Shown one piece after another: positions 1 through 6,500 of a stretch of DNA of 7,249 nucleotides. Source of the stretch: Methylacidiphilaceae bacterium (GTDB taxonomy: Bacteria > Verrucomicrobiota > Verrucomicrobiia > Methylacidiphilales > Methylacidiphilaceae). The translations under genes were made by a program, and so were the position numbers. The first letter of the stretch is position 1; every line of letters starts with the position of its first letter. Location of the stretch: assembly GCA_028687155.1 (NCBI GenBank), contig JAQUAR010000070.1, positions 1 to 7,249 of the forward strand. The letters are read 5' to 3'. The notes beneath the pieces are model-generated. The model had not been told where the DNA came from, ran no database searches, and saw only the letters and a program-made list of their open reading frames with translations.

Positions 1-1413
1 CGTGCGGCCGCGCTCACCCAATATGTCTCCCGAACCGTCGTGATCGGCTACATCACCGGAGCCGCCTTTTTGATCATCGCCAATCAGGCCCATCATATGC
101 TGGGCGTCTCGATCCCGGAGGTCTCGACCTTTTCCGACATCGTGATCCAGACGATCCGCCATGCGGGTCAAACCCAGTGGCCGGCGGCCTTTCTGAGCCT
201 TGTCACCCTCCTCGTCTGGTGGTGGCTCAAGACCGCTTTCCCGAAGCTTCCCGCCGTCGCTCTCTCCCTCCTCGTCGTCTCCCTCCTCGCCCTTCCCCTC
301 CGTTTTGCCCCCCTTCCGATCCGCTATCTCGAACCCATCCCTTTCGGCTTCTGGCCGATCACCCTCCCCTCCTTCCACTGGCACTGGTTCTCGCAGCTCG
401 CCAGCGCCGCCTTGGCGCTCGCCTTCTTTGCCGCCGTCGAAGGAACGAGCATCGGCAAGTCGCTCGCCAGCCGTTCCGGTGAGCCGATCGATCCCAACCG
501 GGAGATGTTTGCCCAGGGTGCGGCCAACGTCGCTTGCGCGTTCTTGGGGGGGATGCCCGTTTCGGGCTCCCTCACCCGCTCCGCCCTTAACTGGATCAGC
601 AAGCCCGCCACCGTCCTCGCCAACTTCTGGAGCGGCCTGCTGCTGGCGGGCGGCCTCCTCCTGGCGGGCCCGCTCTTTGCCTACATCCCCATGCCCGCGC
701 TCGCTACCCTGGTCGTGCTCACGGGGTTATCCCTGATCAACTGGCGAGACATCCAGATCGCGCTGACCACGACCCGAGCCGATGGCATCGTCTTCCTGGT
801 CACTTTCTTGAGCGCCCTCCTGACTCCCCTCGACTTTGCCATCGGCTTGGGCATCGGCGTCTCCGTTCTCCTCTTCCTGCAGCAGGTAGGCCGACCGTCC
901 CTGGTGGAATATACCTATGACGAGGAAGAGGGATTGCGCGAAAAGGGCCGCTCCGAAGAGAGAATCCTTCCGGAAATCTGCATCATCCACGTAGAGGGAG
1001 AACTCTTCTTCGCCGTCGCCGACCTCTTCCGGGAGCAGGTCCGCCGGATCTGCCTCGACCCCTCCCTCCGAGTGGTCATCGTGCGGATGCGCAACGCCCA
1101 TCATCTCGATGCAACCTGCGCCCTCGCCCTCGACGAGCTCGCCCGCATGATGCACGAGAGCGGACGCCATCTCCTCATCAGCGGAGCCACGAGGCCGATC
1201 ATCCGGGTCCTCCGCAGTTCTAAAGTGATCGAGACGATCGGACGAGACAATGTCTTCCCCCTCTTCGGCGTCCACCCGAACCTCTCGACCCGGAACGCCC
1301 TTCTCCGCGCCCAGCAGCTCCTCGGCAAAAAGGAGAGCGAAGTCCGGATCTTCTACGAAAAGGTTCAGGTCAAGCCCAAGGCGGGCGCAGACGAAGAAAC
1401 CGGATCCGCGTAG
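1..1413 (+). CDS. SulP/SLC26-family anion transporter with C-terminal STAS domain (5'-truncated by window edge)
   Basis: The reading frame is open from base 1 to a TAG at 1411-1413, giving 470 visible residues. SulP proteins usually have about 550-600 residues, so roughly the first 100 (the first few membrane helices) lie upstream. The GTG at 40 is an internal codon: the upstream residues (RAALTQYVSRTVV) already read as a typical SulP helix. Numbering residues from that GTG codon, the SulP core signature is at about 151-184 (REMFAQGAANVACAFLGG followed by PVSGSLTRSALN), with the conserved Glu before it in the FFAAVEG segment at 129-135. Further hydrophobic helices run to about 281. A cytoplasmic STAS domain covers about 311-410, with DATC at 357-360 where anti-sigma antagonists have the phosphorylatable DSSG-type site. 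Family members move sulfate, bicarbonate or other anions across the inner membrane by symport or exchange; the substrate cannot be read here. A charged 40-residue tail follows STAS. The stop lies 19 bases from the stop of the convergent gene. Confidence 0.95.
   Translation, partial: RAAALTQYVSRTVVIGYITGAAFLIIANQAHHMLGVSIPEVSTFSDIVIQTIRHAGQTQWPAAFLSLVTLLVWWWLKTAFPKLPAVALSLLVVSLLALPLRFAPLPIRYLEPIPFGFWPITLPSFHWHWFSQLASAALALAFFAAVEGTSIGKSLASRSGEPIDPNREMFAQGAANVACAFLGGMPVSGSLTRSALNWISKPATVLANFWSGLLLAGGLLLAGPLFAYIPMPALATLVVLTGLSLINWRDIQIALTTTRADGIVFLVTFLSALLTPLDFAIGLGIGVSVLLFLQQVGRPSLVEYTYDEEEGLREKGRSEERILPEICIIHVEGELFFAVADLFREQVRRICLDPSLRVVIVRMRNAHHLDATCALALDELARMMHESGRHLLISGATRPIIRVLRSSKVIETIGRDNVFPLFGVHPNLSTRNALLRAQQLLGKKESEVRIFYEKVQVKPKAGADEETGSA
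263..289 (+). repeat. 12-bp direct repeat, 15-bp period, inside the SulP gene
   Basis: The 12-mer TCTCCCTCCTCG occurs at 263-274 and again, exactly, at 278-289. It lies in a nearly pure pyrimidine stretch (about 255-305) that encodes a Leu/Ser/Val-rich membrane helix. It is in frame and most simply reflects codon choice within a hydrophobic helix, although such tracts can slip during replication. Confidence 0.5.
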
Positions 1414-1432
1414 GGCAACGCGATCTTCCGGA

Positions 1433-2779
1433 TCAGTGCTTGTTCGCGGGCGCCGCTGCTTCGGAATGTGCGGGCTCCAGGCTTTCCAGTCCGTCGGTGC
1501 TCAGCATGATGCTCTTCGCATTCCGTATATCCCCATCGTGCGGAGCAAGAAAGAGATATTTGTCAGTTTTATATACGACATTGATTTCCCATTTCCGCGG
1601 CGCTGCGTCATCTTCACGCCCAGGGGCCGCGCTCGGTTCGGGCACCGCCGGAGAGTCCGCACTCTTGTAATATGCCGGAGGAACTAGGTCCTTCCGCTTT
1701 CCCTCCTTCCAGCATGCCACGCATTTTTCTGGTCGGAACCCCCCAAATTGCTGGGGCACCTTATCCACAAGGTCGTTAAATACATGAAAGACAATAAAAA
1801 ATGCAACACAAGTAAGAACAGACAAAGGCAATACAGCCGCCCGCCGCGCGTCCGGCAACACAAACCAGATTGTGATTGCGGAGAACACCATTGGGCCGAT
1901 TAAGCCGCATAACCAGACGACTTGAATAAGGAGCCACCACATCTCGTCCGTCGAAGGTCTTCCATCAAACACAACCGCAGCAAGAATCACTGCCGCAACC
2001 AAGGCAACAACACAACTACTGAACGTTACTTCTAATAATTCAATTCCCTGATTACGGATGAAGCGCCAGTCAATATCTATACCCCAATTTACTTTCGCGG
2101 CGTCACTATTTTGCCGTCCTAGACTCCACTCATTCCAGTCAGTTACTATGCTTCGGAGGTTGGCGTATTTCCTTCGAAAAGACTCCTCGGCGGAAGGCTT
2201 ATGGGTATGGGGTCCATGCCGAAGCACGTTGCACAATTCACAAACTACTCTTCGTAGGGCGTATACCATTTGCAAAGGCGACTCGGTGGAACCCTTTTCC
2301 TCGCCAGATCCATGCCGAAGCACGTTGCGCGCGGCGTCCGCCATGTAAACCAGACCAATTATCAGAAACAGAGCAAAAGAACTAATCGGCGGAAGCAGCA
2401 CCAGCGAAGCAAAAGCCAGGTCTTCTGTTATATTTACTTGAGCAAAGGATAGAGCGATATCAGTTCCAAACGCAGCTCTAACAAAATAGCCAAGGGTAAG
2501 CAAGATCAACGTTAACATGGAAAATGGCTTTACAATGGCGGACATCAAACGGTTGCATCTTCTCTCTACAGTGGTTGGATTTGTTTGAATGCCATTCGCA
2601 CCCTTTATCAGAAAGTAGCCAATCAACTGCAACAGCGACCAGCTATAGAAATAGAGAGCCCCCGCCGTGTAGAGTAAGCCAGCAGCAAGCAACACAAATG
2701 CGCTAGGACCAAACTTGACTGACGCCAATAGAGCTAAAGCTGGGTATCCAGCAATAATAGCAGCTACCGTCATGTTCAT
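1433..2779 (-). CDS. Unrecognised multi-pass membrane protein with cytoplasmic loop and CxxC/beta-rich tail
   Basis: The gene encodes 448 residues, ATG at 2779 to TGA at 1433; I do not recognise the family. Hydrophobic segments lie at about 5-22, 27-57, 86-105, 122-147, 252-271, 282-308 and 315-336. Between the fourth and fifth is a charged loop of about 100 residues, and a roughly 110-residue tail follows the last helix. Counting helices with the positive-inside rule puts the loop in the cytoplasm and the tail outside (inference). The tail carries C353-V-A-C356, a Pro/Ala/Ser/Asp linker (about 374-395) and a beta-looking end (about 396-436) containing VVYKTDKYLFLAP. No nucleotide-binding, kinase or transport signature is visible. 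The loop holds an internal tandem duplication. The middle of the gene is about 42-45% G+C on several 60-base lines, against 60% or more in the neighbours, while parts of its 3' end reach 68%. This suggests separate ancestry or relaxed codon use. It could be a sensor, a transport accessory or a defence-type orphan; nothing decides. Confidence 0.85.
   Translation of the reverse strand: MNMTVAAIIAGYPALALLASVKFGPSAFVLLAAGLLYTAGALYFYSWSLLQLIGYFLIKGANGIQTNPTTVERRCNRLMSAIVKPFSMLTLILLTLGYFVRAAFGTDIALSFAQVNITEDLAFASLVLLPPISSFALFLIIGLVYMADAARNVLRHGSGEEKGSTESPLQMVYALRRVVCELCNVLRHGPHTHKPSAEESFRRKYANLRSIVTDWNEWSLGRQNSDAAKVNWGIDIDWRFIRNQGIELLEVTFSSCVVALVAAVILAAVVFDGRPSTDEMWWLLIQVVWLCGLIGPMVFSAITIWFVLPDARRAAVLPLSVLTCVAFFIVFHVFNDLVDKVPQQFGGFRPEKCVACWKEGKRKDLVPPAYYKSADSPAVPEPSAAPGREDDAAPRKWEINVVYKTDKYLFLAPHDGDIRNAKSIMLSTDGLESLEPAHSEAAAPANKH
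2137..2328 (-). repeat. In-frame 32-codon tandem duplication inside the membrane-protein gene
   Basis: Two adjacent 96-base units are seen, at 2233-2328 (first in the protein, residues about 152-183) and 2137-2232 (residues about 184-215). They share an exact 20-base core at 2309-2328 and 2213-2232, encoding NVLRHG in both. Aligned without gaps from that end, about 51 of the first 76 bases match by hand count; the remaining 20 bases do not align. At protein level about 12 of 28 residues match, including the shared NVLRHG, K, S, E, YA and R. The offset is exactly 32 codons, so the frame is kept. The repeat is in the predicted cytoplasmic loop. Confidence 0.7.
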
Positions 2780-2791
2780 TCCCTCGGCTCC
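2780..2791 (-). promoter_or_regulatory. Two overlapping candidate ribosome binding sites for the membrane-protein gene
   Basis: Read on the minus strand, GGAG (2791-2788) lies 8 bases before the ATG at 2779. GAGG (2785-2782) lies 8 bases before a second in-frame ATG at 2773. Both starts are therefore well served, and the protein may begin as MNMTV or MTV. The frame upstream of 2779 is open for about 30 codons to a TGA near 2870 but has no ATG, GTG or TTG, so a longer form is unlikely. Confidence 0.5.
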
Positions 2792-3051
2792 GATATTGCT
2801 TTCATGACGCGCCGCCCACCGAGTACGGAGGCGCAGAACAGCGCGATCTGCGTCCGCCGCAAACGCGTCTCAATAGCTGGCGAACTGGCCATTGCGCGTC
2901 AAGCCGTTTCTTACCCGCAATTGCTCCCTTGTCGAAGAAAGCGCAGTTGCCGGTGAATCTGGAGCGTCAACCTGTCGTGATCCGATCCACGCGAAGGGCG
3001 ATCCGCTTCCCGTTTCCCAAGGACGGCAGCGCCATAACTATCCGGCTACCT
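2780..3051. other. 272-base intergenic stretch with no convincing gene; one hairpin
   Basis: This lies between the 3' end of the DUF3088 gene and the start of the membrane-protein gene, both on the minus strand. The only structure seen is a bulged hairpin: CGGA (2826-2829) plus CGCAGA (2832-2837) pair with TCTGCG (2847-2852) plus TCCG (2853-2856), around a 9-base loop. No T-run follows on either strand, so it is not a standard intrinsic terminator; it could sit in the leader of the membrane-protein mRNA. A minus-strand ORF of 22 residues (ATG at 3035, stop at 2967) has no clear ribosome binding site and is not called. No clear promoter was found. Confidence 0.4.
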
Positions 3052-3399
3052 TCAAGCGTGCGGGCGCGGGATTCCGTAGGCCCGGGAGAGGTAATCTCCA
3101 ATCCCCTGTGGGTCGTCGAGGAAGAGGCGGCCCTCTGCCTTCTGCCACGGCAACTCCGCGCAGGAAGGAGGAAGCTCCCGCTGGAGAATCAGCACGGGGC
3201 AAGATTGGTGTTCCGTGCCCAAGAGGCGGACGATTTCCTGCCGGGGACGGGCATAAGGCACCCGCTCGACCGCGAGAGCTTCCGCCAATTTCGGATAGAG
3301 AGCGAGCAGCCCCTCGAAGATCGTGCAGTGCGGACAGTAGTAGGGCGCTCCTTCCCCGTCCGAAAATCCAGCGGCAAGGAGGAAGAGAAGGTCTTTCAT
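3052..3399 (-). CDS. DUF3088-type thioredoxin-like protein
   Basis: The gene encodes 115 residues, ATG at 3399 to TGA at 3052. The pattern matches the DUF3088 family as I know it: an N-terminal MKDLLFLLAAGFSDGEG strand-turn, then YYCPHC (Cys22 and Cys25) at the start of a helix, a central segment with PRQEIVRLLGTEHQSCPVLIL containing the cis-Pro-type SCPVL step at about 66-70, and an ending GRLFLDDPQGIGDYLSRAYG similar to glutathione-transferase N-domains. This is a thioredoxin fold with a CxxC pair, probably cytoplasmic as no signal peptide is seen. The family's reaction is not established; thiol-disulfide exchange is inferred from the motif. The length is normal for the family, so it looks intact. 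It is divergent from the oxidoreductase gene. No good Shine-Dalgarno sequence precedes the ATG; a TAGAAT box lies 6 bases upstream. A functional link to the neighbours is not evident. Confidence 0.85.
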   Translation of the reverse strand: MKDLLFLLAAGFSDGEGAPYYCPHCTIFEGLLALYPKLAEALAVERVPYARPRQEIVRLLGTEHQSCPVLILQRELPPSCAELPWQKAEGRLFLDDPQGIGDYLSRAYGIPRPHA

Positions 3400-3405
3400 G
3401 AAACG

Positions 3406-3411
3406 ATTCTA
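3406..3411 (-). promoter_or_regulatory. Possible -10 box giving a leaderless start for the DUF3088 gene
   Basis: TAGAAT on the minus strand (3411-3406) matches the -10 consensus at 5 of 6 bases. It lies 6 bases before the ATG, which would place transcription start at or next to the A of the ATG. No clear Shine-Dalgarno sequence is present, which fits. The -35 position at 17-base spacing (GTGCCG) matches only half the consensus, so this is weak. Confidence 0.25.
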
Positions 3412-3518
3412 CTAACCCGGATCGCGCCCGGCACCCCCCTTCTTCGCCTGTCCGCAGTCAATCCGCTGGGCCACAAGGAACTAACCCCCTTGCCGCCTGC
3501 GGGCTCCGAACTTCAGCG

Positions 3519-3547
3519 TTTACAGAAGGCCCAACTCTCTCTATGGA
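3519..3547 (+). promoter_or_regulatory. Possible sigma70-like promoter upstream of the oxidoreductase gene
   Basis: TTTACA (3519-3524) and TATGGA (3542-3547) are separated by 17 bases, the ideal spacing, and resemble TTGACA/TATAAT at 4 or more of 6 positions each. Start of transcription would fall near 3554, only about 5 bases before the ATG at 3559 and on the end of the AGGA candidate ribosome binding site. If this promoter is real the message is nearly leaderless; if the AGGA is used, the promoter lies further upstream. Confidence 0.25.
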
Positions 3548-3550
3548 AAT

Positions 3551-3554
3551 AGGA
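3551..3554 (+). promoter_or_regulatory. Short-spaced ribosome binding site candidate (AGGA) for the oxidoreductase gene
   Basis: AGGA ends 4 bases before the ATG at 3559, a rather short spacing. A TAG in the same frame at 3550-3552 blocks any longer start, so the ATG at 3559 is the first possible start in this frame. Confidence 0.45.
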
Positions 3555-3558
3555 TTCG

Positions 3559-6500
3559 ATGGCGACCAAAAGCGCGATTTCCGCCGCCGATCCCCGATTT
3601 CTCAAGGAAGATGGCTGCGAGGTCTTCACCGGCAACGAAGCGATGGTGAAGGGGCTGCTGGAGACCGAAGGCGGCACTCACCTATGGACCGGCTATCCGG
3701 GCTCCCCCGTCTCCGGCATTTTCGATACGGTCGAAGCCATTTCCGGTCTCTTCCAGACCCATGGGATGCAAGCGACCCTCGCCAACAACGAGGCGCTCGC
3801 CGCCGCGATGCTCAACGGCTCGCAGATGCTCGGCTTGCGGGCGGTCGCCGTCATGAAGAGCGTCGGATTCCATGTGGCGTCGGACGCGCTGGCCTTGGGA
3901 AACCTCAGTGGGGCGCATCCCGAGGGAGGCTGCCTCGTCATCGTCGGCGACGACCCGTGGAATGATTCCACGCAAGTGCCCGCCGACTCCCGCTTCCTCT
4001 CGCAGCACCTCCACATGCCCGTGCTCGAGCCGGCCACGCTCCAAGAGCTCAAAGACTGGATCGACGTCGGCTTTCAGCTCTCCCGCCGAGCCAACCTCTA
4101 CGTCAGCTATCTGGTGACGACCAATCAGGCGGATGGAGGAGGCTCTGTCCAGGTGCGGAGGAACCACTTCCCCCGCGTCAACTCGCTCAATCCCGCCACC
4201 TTGGACACTGCCACCGTCGACTATGAGGCACGAGTGCTGCTCCCGCCCAGAACAGGGCGCAGGGAAGAGGATCTCTCGGCGAGATACCGCCGGCTCTGGG
4301 CTGCGGCCGAGGAGCTCGGCATCGACCGGATTCAGCCCGCTGCTCGCCGCGGGAGCCGGCAGCGGTTCGGCCTCGTCAGTTCCGGGATGGCGGCCTGGTA
4401 TCTCGAACAGGCGCTGCAGGAGCTGGGGCTGCTGGGCGAGATTCCAGTGCTCAAGCTGGGAGTCACCTATCCGATCAATCCCCAGATTCTTCTCCGCTTT
4501 GCCAAGGAAGCAGAAGAGATCGTCGTCGTCGAGGAGCGGCGTCCGTTCCTGGAGCAGGCGGTCTGCCACACGCTGCAAGAGGCCGGGGTTCTCCAGAAGG
4601 TTTGGGGGAAGAAGTTTCCGGAGGAGCTCCCCGGCATCCCCTCCCAGGGTGGCCTCCACCCTTCTCTCCTCGCGGAACGGCTGGGTCCTCTCTTTTCCCT
4701 CACGGGCGACCCGGCGCGGCAAAAAAGAATCCAAAGCTGCCTCGACCGTCTCCAAAGCGTCTCCGGCCCGTCCTGGCAGCTCCCGGCCAGAACTCCGACC
4801 TTTTGCCCCGGCTGTCCCCATCGGGACTCCGCTTCGGTCCTCCTGGAGATCCAGCGGGATTTCCGGAATCCCGACTATATGCGGCGCAGGCACCGCCGGG
4901 AGCCGGTCGATCTCGTCTTTCATGGAGATACCGGCTGCTACACGATGCTGATGTTCGAGCCGACCAAGCCCCTGATGCACAATTACAGCGGCATGGGTCT
5001 GGGCGGAGGGACCGGGCTCGGCATCGACCCGTTCATCCGAAACAAACAGGTCGTCTTCATGGGCGACTCGACCTTTTTCCATTCGGGCCAGATCGCCATC
5101 TCCAATTCGATCAAAAACCGGCAGGACCTCGCCTACATCATCCTGGGTAATCGGACCACGGGCATGACCGGCCACCAGACGACGCCGGGATTGGAGAAAG
5201 ACCTGCTCGGGAACTCGACCTTTACGCAGAATATCGAGAAGGTCGTCGAAGCGATCACCGCCGAAGGACATTGCGAGGTGATCCGGATCAACCCGGGCTT
5301 GCGAGACCAATATCGAGCCGTCCTGGAAGAAACGGTGCTTGGGGACGGAGTCAAGGTTGTCATCGCGGACAAGGAGTGCGGGATCCTCACGCATCGCCGG
5401 GAGACCCGGCAGGATCGGGAGGAGATTCGGAAAAAGGGCTTCCTCCCGCAAAAGCGATACATCCAGATCACCCCGGAGGTTTGCGAATACTGCCTGGCCT
5501 GCACGACGAGCACCGGCTGCCCCGGGTTGACGTTCACCGAAACCGATTTCGGCCGGAAGGTGCAGACCGACCTCTCCTGGTGTGTCGCCGATGGCGCCTG
5601 CGCCAAGCTCTACGCCTGCCCCGCCTTCGAGGAGGTCACGGTCGTGCGCGGCGGACGGCCGGACTCCGTCCTCGATTCGCTCGCCTTCGATGCTCTTCCC
5701 TCACCCCGTCCCCGACCCTTCTCGGGAACCCACCGCCTCTTCCTGACCGGGGTGGGCGGCATGGGCATCGCCAGCACGGCTGCCGTGCTCGTTCGCGCAG
5801 GCCACCGAGAAGGGTATCAAGTTCTTTTTTGCGATCGAAACGGTCTGGCGATTCGGAATGGAGCCGTCTACTCGCATATCGTCTATCGGAACGACGAGGC
5901 TCCGCCCACTACCCCGATTCCGCTCTATGGGGCGGCCGATCTCATCCTGGGTCTCGATGCGTTGGAAACGGCTCGGGCTCTCGACGGCTCCGGTCGGCTT
6001 CGCGTCGGTTCCCGCGATCGGACGGGCGTCATCCTCAACTCCTCCAAGACCCCGACAATCTTGAGCTTGCTCGGGCGGGACGACTTTTGCGTACGGGAGC
6101 TCGAGGAAAGGATCCGGCAAGCGACGGATGCTCGCCGCTTCTTCGGATGCGAGGTATCCGCTCTTGCCGAGCGCCACTTCGGCACGAAGCTTTACGCCAA
6201 CACGGTACTTGTCGGAATCGCTTTCCAGCGAGGGGAGCTCCCCCTCTCCCAGGAAAGCTTGGAGTGGGCGATCCAGCAGACGATGGGCGGCTCCGCCGCG
6301 ACGAATGGGAAGGCATTCCTCTTCGGACGCTATCTCGCCGAACATCCGGAAGAGTTTTTCCAGCCTCTGGAGCCGGCAACTCCCCACGGGGAGATTGCCA
6401 AGAGTCTGGCCGCGCTGGAACAGGATGGGACCCGAGGGAAGGAACGTGGGCAACGCCTCTGGCAGTGCATTACCCAAGGCATCGCCGGGATCCCGCTGGA

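Noticed and set aside
1400..1432. Possible bidirectional terminator between the SulP and membrane-protein genes
   Set aside because: A short bulged stem around the SulP stop (CGCG pairing with CGCG plus three further pairs) is visible, but it is weak and has no T-run on either side.
2967..3035. 22-residue minus-strand ORF between DUF3088 and the membrane-protein gene
   Set aside because: Too short, no clear ribosome binding site, and no independent sign of coding.
2780..3051. Remnant of a transposase or other broken gene in the intergenic stretch
   Set aside because: Minus-strand translations and the plus-strand frame beginning near 2929 gave no motif, and no terminal inverted repeats or target-site duplication were seen.
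2929..3552. 207-codon plus-strand open frame over the intergenic region and the DUF3088 gene
   Set aside because: It overlaps the DUF3088 gene on the opposite strand, and DUF3088 has a recognisable motif series. The plus-strand translation resembles nothing known and needs a TTG start.
3682..5451. 589-codon open frame on the minus strand opposite the oxidoreductase gene
   Set aside because: It lies wholly antisense to a clearly identified enzyme with intact motifs. High-GC coding DNA commonly leaves such antisense frames open, and the translation has no recognisable domain.
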